64,000 nt of DNA from Argentina anserina. Its lineage: Eukaryota; Streptophyta; Magnoliopsida; Rosales; Rosaceae. The translations under genes were made by a program, and so were the position numbers. The notes under the pieces were generated by a model, which saw only the letters and a list, made by a program, of their open reading frames with translations, was not told the origin of the DNA and did not search any database. The stretch is from contig NC_065872.1 of assembly GCF_933775445.1 (NCBI RefSeq), forward strand, positions 3,844,001-3,908,000, read 5' to 3'. Shown here in pieces: positions 24,189 through 41,777 of this stretch. Every line of letters starts with the position of its first letter. Position 1 is the stretch's first letter.

Positions 24189-25745
24189 GCTCACTTTCAA
24201 TGCAATTACTTTGATTAACTCTAATGATCGGACCCCGTCCAAGCCCAATGTACCAAAACATATGGGCATGATACAAACCACAATATTTCACATATATATT
24301 AACCATTTAGATAATGATAGGTGTTATCTTTCTAATACCATTAATCCATCATCATTAAAAATGAAGCTACAAAATTTTAATCATCCAACTACAGTCTTAG
24401 TCTTGATGAATTCGAATTTATCAAGGAAGAACAAACTGAAGTCTCTTTATCTTCCACTAATTTCATCAACTTTCGATCCCTTTCCTGCCTCATTGATAAG
24501 GCGGAGCACGTGAGATGCTAAGGTCATATGAGTATATGACGTGAGGAAGAAGCAGGTGGTAATGGCAGAATTGATGGAGGCGGAGATGGAGGAGGTGACA
24601 TTTTGGTGGATGTGAATAGGGAGTGTTCATGCTGAGGATTCTTAGGGTTGCAAGAGTATACCAAGATGTTTTGTATCTTCTTCGGTTCAGAGACCAGGAA
24701 TTCCTTGCTCCATTTGATAAGTGCAAGTTTCTCTCAATGAGCATTTTGACATTGTAATTGGTGATATTTCAATCCAAGATGGGCACGCATATGTACAAGT
24801 CAATCATGTCCAATGACTCTCAATTTTTTTATTGTATCACTGCACATGCAATGCAAGTGTGAAACAATTTATTTATTTATTTATATGAAAAAAGTGGAAT
24901 GTGGATGTGTATAAGTGAGAATTTACCGTGTAATTGATAGTGGGATGAGACTTATCCAGCAGTTTTTCTTCAATTTCTGATTTTTTATTTTTCATTTATC
25001 ATTTTCCAATTTACTATAATATCATTCGTATATTAAAATCTGTTCAAAATTAAACTGTAATCAGAGGCTATTTATGTTATTACACACTCACTTTGATTGA
25101 CAAAGTGGGTTTTCTTTATAATAGTATAGATAAAGCAACTCATATTAAGTAACAAAATCCCTATAACACCCTCTATATAGGCAAATTATTGGCAAAACTT
25201 GTCCACCAAGGGTAAGGTCTTGGCCGTCTTGCAGAAATTGGCGTGATAAATAAGCTTGAAGTCTTGAAGCTGGAACATACCAAAGGCTCAGAACCCCTAG
25301 CTGCTTAGACTCTTATCAAGCCCAATTAAAATCCAAGCCCCAGAAGTCAGAATTATGGACTAGAGTCGATCACTAGACCACGCACAATAGGTCAAACACG
25401 TCCTGGTATTCGTGTTCAAATGCCACGCCGTTGGAAATCCACGTCTGACCAAACTTTAATATAACAAACGAGGCCGGAGATCCACAAAAGCATTAATTTC
25501 ACATGCAAATAGCATTCCCCCTCATGCATTGGCCGCCTCTATTATTCACCGACCACCCTACTACGCCTTTAGAACCCACCAGAACAACCAATGGTCATCA
25601 CTGACGCTTTTTAGGCGCCATAGGAGCCACTGTTTTTATATAAACCTCCCTCGACCATGAACTCTTCCCACGACTCAAACACATTCGCCCTGTTCAGCCT
25701 TTCTGATCTGAGATCGATTTCTATACCTCAGGCAAGAGTACGAAA
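24189..25745. other. Intergenic region and promoter of the first OPR gene
   Basis: 24189-25400 is AT-rich without a supported gene. From about 25430 the sequence is shared with the regions upstream of the OPR pseudogene and of the second OPR gene, so it is the duplicated promoter. A CACATG hexamer lies at 25500-25505 and a TATA-like TATATAAA near 25636. Confidence 0.65.
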
Positions 25746-27508
<1,763 letters not shown>

Positions 27509-28514
27509 CTCTCCTACTTGTGATTTTGAAGCTGCATGAAAATTGTATTTGTTCCATATCATAAATAAAACCTACATAGAGATTGGCTATATTCAAGGGA
27601 ATACTTCCTTGGTTTGTCTTCCACAACAACAAATTAAGTTGAAACCTTATTTCTAGGTCGGTTGAGCTGCTTTAACAGTTTAACTACACAGATTCACGCC
27701 CACAGGTTTACAATACAAACTTACATGTTTAAAAATGACGATTAAAACGGGTAGATTTCTTTCATACATATAGAATAGTAATGATATCAAATTAAGTTTG
27801 TCTCCTACAAAAATCAAATTACGTAACAAATCCTAAATAAATGACTTTCTTTCTCGACCAGTTGAGCTGTTTAAGATACACAGATTCAAGGGTTTACAGT
27901 TCTTGCAAAATTCACATACTTGCATGTTTAAAAATTGCCGTAAACAAAGCATAATATAAAAGAGCCTTATAGGCTGGAGGATGAGCTCTATTACTCCACA
28001 GAGGCAATAACATGTATTAGATTTCTTTGAATACATGTTTGATCATCAACTTTGCGAGCGGTTTTACATTATTTACATATCTCACATATATAGGACTTGA
28101 GCTTCACTCCACAGGTAATTGAATATATATAATCCATTAACACAGGTAATTATGAGAAGGAATGTCCCTCCACTCCCACGATCAAGCTATCATGCGCGTC
28201 GATACTACGGATGACCGGTCAAATACATAGTAGTCCTACCTTAGAAATCCTCGTCTGACCAAACTTTTCCATGACAAACAATTAATCGAGGGAGATCCAC
28301 ACAAAACAATTCAAACGCAAATAGCATTCCCCCTCTTCGATAACGACCGCCTCTATTAGTCACCGATCGACCGCCGCGCTACGCCTTCAGAACCCACCAG
28401 AACCACTCGAGTCATCACGTCAGTTTCAGCGCGCCACTAGTTACCTATATCGAGCTCCCTCATTAACTCTTCCTACAACCTAAACACGTACATTGCCTCG
28501 AACAAGAAACAAAA
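27509..28514. other. Spacer between OPR copies with repeated OPR 3' flank
   Basis: A motif around GTTGAGCTGCTTTAA followed by CATGTTTAAAAAT recurs at about 27655-27735, 27855-27935 and again at 29475-29545, marking the duplicated OPR 3' flanks. From about 28240 the sequence matches the OPR promoter block up to the pseudogene start. Confidence 0.65.
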
Positions 28515-29400
<886 letters not shown>

Positions 29401-29734
29401 CAAGGGATAATCCCTGCGATTGTCTTTTACAAAATCAAATAAATTGAAAACCAAGAATAATAATTTTTGGATTTCGACCGGTTGAGCTGCTTTAATTAAC
29501 AATTTACAACGCTTGCAAAGCTCACAAGCTTGCATGTTTGAAAATGAACAGATTCAATTATAGTTGGTAGAACTCCTTTTTAGATTTACAAGAGTAATGA
29601 TACTTGTTACTGACGTTTGATTGATGAAATTTGAATGAATATTTATATAAGCGGTAACGGTTTGGTTTTTCTAATATTTTTTGTTTTCTTTTTTTGTAAC
29701 GAGGTAGTGAGTCCGTTGACAAGGTATAAAAGTT

Positions 29735-30427
29735 AGGGTAAATTTCTCCTATGGTACTTGATGTTTGGCTACTTGGACAATTTGGTACCTGATGTATGAA
29801 AGCGGACAATTTGGTACCTAAAGTTCTCAAATTTAGGCCATTTTGGTACCTCTATCAATTTTGACCATTTTTTCAGGGTTATTTCCGTCATTCTAGTCCT
29901 AAACTCATTAAATTCACATTTTTCTTCATTTCTTCCTATAATTGTCTCTCTTTGGAGATAATTAAATTGATATATCTACTCCACTTAGCATCTACTTCGC
30001 ATATATCGAAAATAATTTTTTTTCTTAATATACTTATTGTATCCTAATTATTTTCTGTAAAGGAAATAAATTGCCTTTATGCAATTGTAATTTTTATCAA
30101 AATTTTTTAATTACTTATAATTAAAATTAATTTAGATTGATAGCTACATTATGAAAACTTATATACGTAAATCATCACAGATACTAAGTGGATGAGTTAT
30201 CAAATTTTTAGTGATAACTTAGAGGCAATTTGGAGGTATTATAAAAAAAATGAAGTAAAGTTGAGATAAGATGACGGAAATAACTCTGAAAATATGGTCA
30301 AAATTGACATAAGTACCAAAATGGCCTAAATTTGAGAACTTTAGGTACCAAATTGTCCTCTTTCATACATCAGGTACCAAATTGTCCAAATAGCCAAACA
30401 TCAGGTACCATATGAGGAATTTATCCT
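29735..30427. mobile_element. Long-TIR MITE (Mutator-like?), 693 bp
   Basis: About 135 bases at each end are inverted repeats of each other: the left arm runs from AGGGTAAATTTCTCC to near 29870, the right from near 30296 to TTTATCCT. Both arms carry several GGTACC-centred motifs such as GACAATTTGGTACCT. Flanking AAAAGTT at 29728-29734 and 30428-30434 is a 7-bp target duplication. There is no transposase. Long arms suggest a Mutator-like element, though such elements usually make 9-bp duplications. Confidence 0.85.
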
Positions 30428-33226
<2,799 letters not shown>

Positions 33227-33487
33227 TTGTTATGCTGTTATAATTGTGCTTGAACATTTGGATAAATAAAAACCTTGTGAGAGATTGGAATGCTATGAAT
33301 ACTGATTACTATGTGTTTGTAGCTGAATGATACAGATGCTTATGTGATACAAAATCAAATTAAGATGAAAGTTTGGGAATTTCATTATTTCTGTTTCTCA
33401 GTTGAATATCACTGATTCATAGGCAGAGTTTGCCTTCAATCTTTATTTGTCTAAAGAACATAAACTACAGGATAAACAGGTCGCACA

Positions 33488-34375
33488 TTAAGTTAAATGG
33501 ACCAAAATTCTGTTCCTCGCCCTCGGGTTTCTGATTCACAATAAACTTCACAAAGATGTATCCTTCAATGTAGTAACCAGGTGTTTTTGGTGTTCCTGCC
33601 CTCGAACTGGTGTGTTTGATCAATTTCTGGTTACATGTCCCTGCAAGTTCTGGGCTGATGAATTCTCCACTCCCGGCAGATGTCTAACCACTTTCAGATA
33701 CCACAACCGTTACATTAGGGCCACCTCCTTTCTCCATTGCCGTGTAAAACGAATCCACTATGGGATCAAACTGGTTGTAGTAGCCTAGTGGTCCGTCTTG
33801 AACGGCGGGGGTTATAGACTTATAGTGGTGAACAGAGCATAGTCCAAGTGAACATTGGGTCTGATTTGTAGGCAAAGTAAGGGTACACATTGACCAAAAG
33901 AGATGAATCGCTTGGTGCTACAAGTTGAACAGTGTTAGTCATGAACAGCCTCTGCTGCGAACACAGCACTTAAGGCGGGTTTGAAGATCCTAAGGCAGTT
34001 CCTTGAACAACTGTGGTCACCTTAATCCCATCCAGCTGTTTGCCATCAAGTACCGGTCGCAAAAACCTCATTACCGGAAAAACTTGGTCGCCCGGGAATA
34101 AGCTCATTGGCAACAGCTATGTAATTGAGTTGAATGCCATACAGGTAAGGCTCAACATTGGCGGCAAACCATGCGTTGACAGCTTCTTGATTGGATTGCA
34201 GCTGCCAAGGCAGGTAGGTTTTGGTTGCGCATGCCAACACTAATTTCGCTCCCTTTCAATGCCTGAAGGGCAGGACTGCTGGAATCAAAGAGCCTCAGTT
34301 TGGTGATGTAATATTTCTTGTAGAAAACCTCATTCCATGCATATAAAGAAGGGAATGAATAGAAGAACAAGTGAG
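33488..34375 (-). pseudogene. Broken beta-1,3-glucanase (GH17) pseudogene
   Basis: Pieces in different frames follow the order of a GH17 endo-beta-1,3-glucanase: LFDSSSPALQALKGSEI (about 34290-34250), then NQEAVNAWFAANVEPYL with YIAVANELIPG (34200-34085), [20 protein letters not shown] with VVVSESG (33810-33687), and KLIKHTSSRAGTPKTPG leading to NQKPEGEEQNFGPFNL. The residues around the acid/base glutamate (VANE, normally VGNE) and the nucleophile (SESG) are recognisable, but the tryptophan after SESG is a TAG at 33684-33686. There are at least two frame changes, and the signal peptide and first exon are missing. No function is expected. Confidence 0.88.
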
Positions 34376-36716
34376 ATTCGACATAATTGCTGTAAATTCA
34401 CAAGATTTGAACAAGGCCGGCTCAAACTTTAGGGCGGCCTTATGCAAAAGTTCAAAATGCGGCCTTAAACATAATCACAAGTTACATATCAAGTCAATTG
34501 AAAATTAAAAACCATAACATTTGTAAAATTATATATTCATTGATTATGAAAACCATTGCAACAACCATTACAAAATCCCAAATTAAAGTCATACGTTCAC
34601 TCACACAGTGACATGAGCTAAATTAGTTAAAATCAGATTTTAGCTGCTGCATCCAAAAATTAAGCCTACAAATTTAGGCAAATATTCAATAGAAATAAAA
34701 TTTTTACAGATCCATCAATCTCAATAAGCTCATCTCTGAGCATCAAACCTTCATTTGAATATCATTCTCCTTGTCTTCTTAGCTGCAGTCATCAATTAAT
34801 TTATTACAATTGGTCTTTCCAGGCATTTCATTCTCAATTGAATTTAAAGCAAGTCCATTTAATATTTCTAATTTTAAATCAATGTGAATGAAAATAACAA
34901 TTAAAGATTGAGAGAATGAGATATATATAAATGAGATATTGGGATTTGGGAAGTGAAAACTCACCTTAGCAGAAGTGAGTCAAGTGATCGATGAATTTGA
35001 GGCCCCAAATTACAAGATGAATGGATTGCTTGTTGTCTTGTTCACCCCTTAGTCCTTCATCCAAATCATTGAAATGATTAACAAAATATGGTAGATTGAC
35101 AGAGAGAAGAAGTGCAGTCCGAAACGCGACCAATTTGGCGTCATTCCCTTGTCGCAAGTTTTGTTTTTAAGGTTAATTTGCAATTGGATTGGGTCCAATT
35201 TTCCATTTACGCCCTTTTCAGGCACACCCCCGAAAATAAATGGGCCGTTCCAAACTACGTAGCCCAACAGTCCAAGAAGACGTAGGCCCAATAATGTACA
35301 CACTCAAAAGGTAGAGGCCCAATATAAACAAAAAAACGACAGTAAAATCAACAATCACAAAGGGGAAAACGACAACAAAATCAGACTAATAAACCCTAAC
35401 AGTTGAAAGCCCCCATTATTTATGAGAAACTTTCAGGATTCTATTTTCTGTTTTTTGTTTTTGTTTTTTTTATCGAACTCGACTACTGGTGGTTTTTCAG
35501 GTATGGCTCATAAGGGTGTCTAACTGTCTATGACAGTTCATTATCAATTATACTCTTGCAAAAAGACGGTGAGAAACATAAAATCGATCTTCTTAGTGAT
35601 TTATTCATAATTTATGACCAGTATATATGTATTGTAGAACTATCTTTCATGAGTCTTTAACTCTTGATATCAGTCCCAATCAGAGTAAGATTCTAAATCT
35701 AAGTGATGAACGAAACCAATGGCACATACTTAATTTGTGTTCTGCACAACTTGGCAAACAGTTTGGCAGAAAGTGAAAGATATGCATGGCTAGCTACCAC
35801 TCTTGTATGATCATTAAACCTTATCCTACCTAGCAGCTTGATCACTACCCTTATCCTGAATGGTGCTATACACCACACAAAAGAACTAGCAGGGAAACCT
35901 AACTAGAACATTCCTACACAAGTCTCAGAAGATGCATATATACCAGTGAAAGGGTGGATTTACAGTAGCTGTTTAATTGAAATGTAGTACACCTCAAACT
36001 AGCATTGTTGTAAAATCCACCGCTCATAGATAAAGCATCAGTACATTGCCTCATTGTATTAGAATCTTACTGCTGTTAAGATATATAAAGAGACAGAATG
36101 TGGAATGACTTTGCAGTTCCCAATTCAAATGTAGTTTAAGCAAGCATTGTTGTAAGATCCACTGCTCATAATAAAGCATGAGTAGATTGACTCATTGTAC
36201 TAGAATCTTACTGCTGTTAATAATGCAAACAGACAGAATCTGAGATAACTTTTCAGTTCCCAATAATGAATTCCAAATTCCCATCAAGAAGGGGAGTTTC
36301 TGTTATCCACACATTTCCGATTTGCTTGGCGCCCTTTTAGCTGTCTGATTGTCTTCTTATATAAGTTGGAAGGATGCTCAATAGCCTTAAAGGACAACAA
36401 TGACTGGTGCAGCATTCGCTACCACAATGGTAATATGATCTTGCATCCGGTGCATTAAAATTCAAAAACAAAAAGAGGCTCCTTGTTCTTACTTGGTGAA
36501 AAGATCACGCTCACATGATTCACAGCTAGAAATAGTGTCGTTTTTCTTGAACGATAATTTTAGCATTACCAGACATGTGATACCTACGAGCATATTCCGA
36601 AGAAGTGATTTCAATGGCTCAAGATATTCACATTATCCCACTATATATGATCCCAGCAGCCTTGTCAAGAAATACACCTAAACATAGACTAAAACCAACG
36701 CTTAGACCAAGTGAGG
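34376..36716. other. Intergenic region before the germin-like cluster
   Basis: 34405-34470 and 34990-35010 carry GGCGGCC/GGCCCC phrases of the kind seen at ends of degraded plant transposons, but I could not define an element. A roughly 130-bp tandem duplication lies near 36001-36265. A TATA box (36642-36648) precedes the first germin-like gene. Confidence 0.5.
36001..36265. repeat. Tandem duplication upstream of the germin-like cluster
   Basis: Both halves run through GCATTGTTGTAA, TCCACYGCTCAT, AAAGCAT, then TAGAATCTTACTGCTGTTA and end near CAGTTCCCAAT. The second half begins about 36143. Similar wording (CAATAATGAA, TTCTGTTATCCACA) recurs before the second gene at about 38200, showing that the promoter-distal flank was duplicated with the genes. 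Confidence 0.75.
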
Positions 36717-37340
36717 ATGATTTTTCCTATCTTCTTCACATTTGTTCTCCTCCTCTCTACTTCCCATGCTGCGGACTTCTGTGTTGGAGACCTCAAGGCT
36801 CCAGAAAGCCCTGCAGGCTACTCCTGCAAGAAGGCTGAAAAGGTTACTGTAGATGACTTTGTATTCTCTGGCCTAGGTGTTGCTGGTAACACCTCAAACA
36901 TTATCAAAGCTGCGGTCACCCCGGCATTTGCTGCTCAATTTCCTGGTGTTAACGGCCTTGGAATTTCACTGGCTCGTCTCGACCTGGCTTCTGGTGGAGT
37001 TATCCCATTTCACACACACCCTGGAGCTTCAGAAGTCTTGCTTGTTACGCAAGGTTCCATAGTTGCCGGGTTCATTTCATCAGCTAACTCAGTTTATTAT
37101 AAAACCCTTAAGAAGGGTGATATTATGGTGTTTCCTCAAGGGTTATTGCACTTTCAACTAAATGGAGGTGGTTACCCAGCTACAGCCTTCGTGAGCTTCA
37201 GTAGTCCGAGCCCCGGTCTGCAAATTCTGGACTTTGCACTATTCAAAAACGATTTGCCTACATCATTGGTGGCAGCGACTACATTCCTCGATGTTGCTCA
37301 GATCAAGAAACTTAAGGGTGTTCTAGGTGGTACTAATTAA
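36717..37340 (+). CDS. Germin-like protein, auxin-binding protein ABP19/20 type
   Basis: Secreted cupin of the cell wall; peach ABP19/ABP20 relatives bind auxin and germin-like proteins often form manganese-containing hexamers with superoxide dismutase activity (family knowledge). Single exon, 207 residues. The start is ATG at 36717 (MIFPIFFTF); the in-frame GTG six bases earlier is not a plant start. A signal peptide of about 20 residues ends at SHA-ADFC. Two cysteines (DFCVGD, YSCKKA) form the N-terminal disulfide of germins. The cupin metal ligands are HTHPGASE and the later LLHFQ histidine. It ends [11 protein letters not shown]. It lacks the two residues VQ found before DFC in the other three genes. 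TATATAT at 36642-36648 is 69 bases upstream of the ATG. Confidence 0.95.
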   Translation: MIFPIFFTFVLLLSTSHAADFCVGDLKAPESPAGYSCKKAEKVTVDDFVFSGLGVAGNTSNIIKAAVTPAFAAQFPGVNGLGISLARLDLASGGVIPFHTHPGASEVLLVTQGSIVAGFISSANSVYYKTLKKGDIMVFPQGLLHFQLNGGGYPATAFVSFSSPSPGLQILDFALFKNDLPTSLVAATTFLDVAQIKKLKGVLGGTN

Positions 37341-38806
37341 TCTAGTTGTATTGGGATATGTACCAGTGTGTTCCATTTCCATTTGTTTCTGTTTTGTATT
37401 GAGAAGGAATGTAACTGTAGGTTATTCAGGTTAGTAGCGGTTTCTGATTCATCAATAAATTTGATTTTTGATTGTTTGTATGCGTCTATTCTTGTATCAG
37501 TTGTGTGCCTTATTTTTACTGTTGCATCAAATCTCAAAATTCATGGTTCATTCTGGTATATCAACCTAAGCTATCAATATGCCCACCTGATAAATGTAAA
37601 AGACCAAAGGTAAAGGTATGTTTGTATGTAACTGTGTATGCTCCTAAAACATATATATAGTAATTATTGAACAATTTGTACAGCATTGTTTGGCAAATTT
37701 ACTGTATCATAAGATGCAGTTATTTGAGGAACCTAAAATAAGGCGTCGATATCAAGTGACAAATCGAGGGCACCTAACATATAGTAGAATGAAACCTGCT
37801 TAAAACTAGCTTCATATGCAGATCAACGCATGCATGCACAAGTGCTTTACAAGAAAAGTACCTGCATAAATATACCAAATATATCAATATCATCCAAATT
37901 CCATACTAAAAGTACTAATGATTTTCACCAACAGGCTAGCTAGTGCCGATTTTCTTTGCTCTAAATGTATCCCCCAGTGGATTTATACTAAATTTACTAA
38001 CCCTGCGCAGTAGCAAATACCAACCATTTGCACTAAAACTATCATTGCTTTGCACTAAGAATAGCAATGGTAAACCGTAAATGTATGATATAGTCTACCG
38101 TGGCTTATATCCTCCAAGCAATGTGGTGTTGGTGTGTCATCATCTAATGAATCTTGTAGTTAGAGTTACAGAGAAACAGAATTTTGGAATATACTTTTAA
38201 CTTCCAATAATGAAATCCAAAAACTTCCTTCTTTTAGGATTTCTGTTATCCACAGAATTCCCATCTTCGATCTGGACCTTTATTATACACGTATAGCTGT
38301 CCCAATGTCTTCTTATGCCCACATGAAAATCTATGCCCCATATACTGATGGACCACCATAAAATGTACCATAAGCTCATTGCTAATAAGCTGGCACAATA
38401 GCAATTATCAAGAACAACCATGAAACTTTCCCCACTGAGGATTACTTAGAACATCGTACTGATGATGAAGCTTCAATGATGAGTTGCCTTACACTGATGA
38501 CAGTAATAAAGATCGTCTGTAGCAGTTACTGCATTTGCTAAAACAGAAAGAGGCTTCTTGTTCTTATATGAGGTAAATATCACTAGTCACATGCTTATCA
38601 CAGCTCCAACGATATGTCGATCTATTCCACCATTGTATACGGTCGAGATTGTAAACATGTGAATCCTAATGGGCTTATTCGAAACAGCCAATTGCAAATG
38701 ACTCAAGATATTATCACCTTTCCACTATATATCATCCCAATTTCTCTATCAAGAAATCAAAAACATCGTCCCCCAAATCTAGCACACACTTTTTCACCAA
38801 GTGATA
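37341..38806. other. Spacer between germin-like genes 1 and 2
   Basis: It contains the 3' UTR of the first gene and the promoter of the second, with TATATAT at 38726-38732. Parts (about 38155-38290) resemble the region before the first gene. No further gene is seen. Confidence 0.6.
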
Positions 38807-39436
38807 ATGATTTTCCCTATCTTCTTCACATTTTTTCTCCTCCTCTCCACTTCCCATGCTGCAGTGCAGGACTTCTGTGTTGCAGACTTGACAGCTCCAG
38901 AAGGCCCTGCAGGCTACTCCTGCAAGAAGCCTGAAAAAGTTACAGTAAATGACTTTGTGTTCACTGGCCTAGGCATTGCTGGTAATACCACAAATATCAT
39001 CAAAGCTGCAGTGACACCTGCATTTGCTGCTCAATTTCCTGGTGTCAATGGCCTCGGCATTTCGCTGGCTCGTCTGGACTTGGCTGTTGATGGAGTCATC
39101 CCATTTCACACTCACCCCGGAGCTTCAGAAGTTCTGATTGTTGTGGAAGGGACAATATGTGCCGGGTTTGTGTCCTCAGCTAACACAGTTTATCTACAAA
39201 CTCTTGAGACGGGTGACGTTATGGTCTTCCCTCAAGGTTTGTTACACTTCCAAGTCAATGGAGGTGATACACCAGCCCTTGCCTTTGTTAGCTTCAGTAG
39301 TCCGAGCCCCGGTCTGCAGATTCTGGACTTCGCATTATTCAAAAACGACTTACCAACCCCATTGATAGCTCAAACTACATTCCTCGACGTTGCTCAGATA
39401 AAGAAACTTAAGGGTGTTCTTGGTGGTACTAATTAA
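38807..39436 (+). CDS. Germin-like protein, auxin-binding protein ABP19/20 type (copy 2)
   Basis: Intronless, 209 residues, very close to the gene at 36717; both end [14 protein letters not shown]. The true start is ATG at 38807, not the in-frame GTG at 38801. The signal peptide [18 protein letters not shown] is followed by AVQDFCVAD. Germin cysteines (DFC, YSC), cupin box HTHPGASE with the downstream glycine, and the third histidine in LLHFQ are all present, so metal binding should be intact. Glycosylation sequon NTT follows GIAG. Same direction as copy 1 with a similar TATA position, consistent with a recent tandem duplication that included the promoter. Confidence 0.95.
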   Translation: MIFPIFFTFFLLLSTSHAAVQDFCVADLTAPEGPAGYSCKKPEKVTVNDFVFTGLGIAGNTTNIIKAAVTPAFAAQFPGVNGLGISLARLDLAVDGVIPFHTHPGASEVLIVVEGTICAGFVSSANTVYLQTLETGDVMVFPQGLLHFQVNGGDTPALAFVSFSSPSPGLQILDFALFKNDLPTPLIAQTTFLDVAQIKKLKGVLGGTN

Positions 39437-39710
39437 TTAACAATGTGTCTTGGGAGCTACCAAAGTGCATAGTATTCATGTCACTTTGTTTTCTTGTTTC
39501 TGTGATTGAAAAGGCCTGTACGTAAGTGTAGGAATATAGTTCAGGCCAGTTGCATTTTCTAAATTACTACTCCAGTTAGTGTACTTCTATGTTTGGTTGT
39601 ACGCTATGTCCATTATTATTGCAAATGCTGCATTATCTGTAGTATCTAAATTAAGATCACATGCATTCTCTTTTTAGATGGAAATTCTTTCTATATATAT
39701 ATATATATAT

Positions 39711-40088
39711 AGAGTGAAGGTTCACTCTGAAATTTCAGAGTGAAGTTCCAATTTTGGCACATTTTTCGGTCAAATTTTTTCACCATAAGCGATTCAATAT
39801 TTAGGTATGCTATTCAAGATCATCTCTATAAAGTTTCATCCAATTTGACAATGATTTGAGCTTTCAAAATTGAGATTTACACGAACGGTTCACGTTGAAC
39901 AGTTTTAATTCATTCATTGATTTAATCTAATTTCAATACCTTAACGATGTCCAAATTAGATGAAATTTTGTAGAGATGATCTTGAAGAGCATACCTAAAT
40001 ATTGAATCACTTATGGTGAAAAAATTTGACCGAAAAGTGTGTCAAAATTGAAACTTCACTCTGAAACTTCAGAGTGAACCTTCACTCT
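39711..40088. mobile_element. Fold-back MITE in a (TA)n tract, 378 bp
   Basis: The left arm AGAGTGAAGGTTCACTCTG and the right arm (reverse complement of GAACCTTCACTCT) begin inverted repeats of about 150 bases, including matching phrases such as ATTTAGGTATGCT and its complement AGCATACCTAAAT. Inside the left end lies a perfect 24-bp palindrome at 39721-39744; the right end has a near-perfect partner. A (TA)n run adjoins the left side (39692-39710) and another lies shortly beyond the right. No transposase or clear TSD is visible because the flank is simple sequence. Confidence 0.82.
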
Positions 40089-41777
40089 GGATAGAGACTG
40101 TATATATATATTAACATATATGTCACCTCCTCTTCATTCAAATTCGATTAGCCTTCTGGTACTCCATTGATCTCGATCTTCTAGTTTGATATTTGACAAC
40201 GACAGTGTTAGGATTGCGGCTCAAAATTGATTTCTTGTCTGTTTTGGATTCATTACTTCTAAAAGATTTAAGTAAGTTATTCTAGTGTATCTAGGATTTT
40301 TAGAGTTTTCCTTAGAAATGAAGATTTAGGATTCCTATTATGAATCCTAATTCTATTATAAGTTTGACACTTGTAAATCTATAAATAGGACATTAGAGGG
40401 ATGGTTTTAAGTGTGGTCGACAAGAGGTGGTCGATGATATATTAGACCTATTCTTAAGTTACCAAGACTAACTAGGAAAGTAAACCCAATGCTGATTACA
40501 TTCAAGTGATTCAACTAATATACTCGCTCCTCTTTCTGTTAGTAGATACGTACGACTCATTCCGTCCATAACCATGACTACCTTTATTATTGGGTTTCTT
40601 TAAAAAAAAAAATTGATCGAATCCATTAGGATTTTATAAATGAACGAATGTCTGAATAGTCATTACATATTCCTCCGCTGTTGTCGTGTATCACTTAAGA
40701 GGTCTTGAGCCGAAACTCAAACTTAGTACATAGTATAAGTCTATTCTTTAAGAATGATCTCCGACTAGAAACAGATATTAAAAAAAAATAGACATATTCC
40801 CTACGATTTATAGAAGCATAACTATAGGCTAAAAATCATCTAAATCGTATCTTTGCCCTTAAAACGGCCATCCTCAGGAAAAACACCCGAGCTTGGGCCT
40901 TGCAAAGTCCCTCCGCTGTCCGTGCAAACCAGAGCCCGAAGGCTCAGATCCAAACCCGGCCCAGTAAGGCTGGTCTTCTCAGCATCAGCCGCACCATAGC
41001 CGTCGGAGAACTCCGATCCCAAGCATCTAACCCCGCCAGATCTGGAGGCCAAGATCTGCAACCATCAAGCCCCATGTCGTCGCTGATATGAGGAGGAGGA
41101 AGAAACTCCTCCCCGCCGCCATCAAGAATTGCGATCTGAGGAAGAACCTCCTCCCCACCGCCATGAAACTGAAGCTTCGACAGAACTTGCTCATCGCAGC
41201 GAGATGTCGCGGCCCAAACCGCCCCACCAACCGCATGGATAATCAGAAGAACGATCAAGGAGAGACTCCACAACCACAAGGAACTGCTGGCCAGATCCCT
41301 CCCCGCCACTATAGAGGAAAACCTAGTTTTCCATTGAAAAGGTATCTCCGAACAGAACGGAGGCCTCATAATAGTACATTGACTAGTATATGATTAAGGG
41401 GTTTCTTTTAATTTTGTTATGTAAACACAGATTACTGGTCCGAGGAAATGAACCCATCCACTAGTACGTGTTTCCTTATTATACCAGGAACACCAAGTTC
41501 TCTCACTTCAAAGTTCAAACTTGTGAAGAAAGTTGGAAACACAGACGATACACAATTATATATAAAGAAAGGTCGACCATACTTAATTTATATGGTCACT
41601 AGCTGAAAATCAAACTTTTACAACCATGGAGTTCAGGCCTGCTCCATTACAACAAGGAAAAGAAAATAGTTTTACGTACATTAATAACGAAAGGAACCAG
41701 TGACGATCAATCTTATTTAGTTATATATCTTCTTCTTCTTCAATAAACGGTACGTACTAATCGCGTGAAGAGATGGA
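40089..41777. other. Intergenic region with LTR-like and GC-rich remnants
   Basis: From TGTTAGGATTGCGG (40206) onward the text resembles a copia-type LTR with a TATA box CTATAAATAGG near 40379, but no matching end or TSD could be found. 40860-41390 is strikingly GC-rich against its surroundings and open on both strands. It looks like a transposon fragment rather than a gene, but I do not recognise it. Confidence 0.4.

Noticed and set aside
23308..24281. Long open frames (103-189 residues) on both strands across the TRIM element
   Set aside because: They repeat because they lie in the two LTRs, have no protein-family features and no splice or promoter context.
36711..36716. Extra two residues before MIF in the first germin-like gene, and likewise at 38801 in the second
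   Set aside because: Both upstream codons are GTG. The first real ATG (36717, 38807) gives the standard MIFPIFFTF start.
40206..40620. Copia solo LTR
   Set aside because: The start TGTTAGG and a TATA box are suggestive, but I found no CA end with a matching target duplication, so it is mentioned only as a remnant in the spacer entry.
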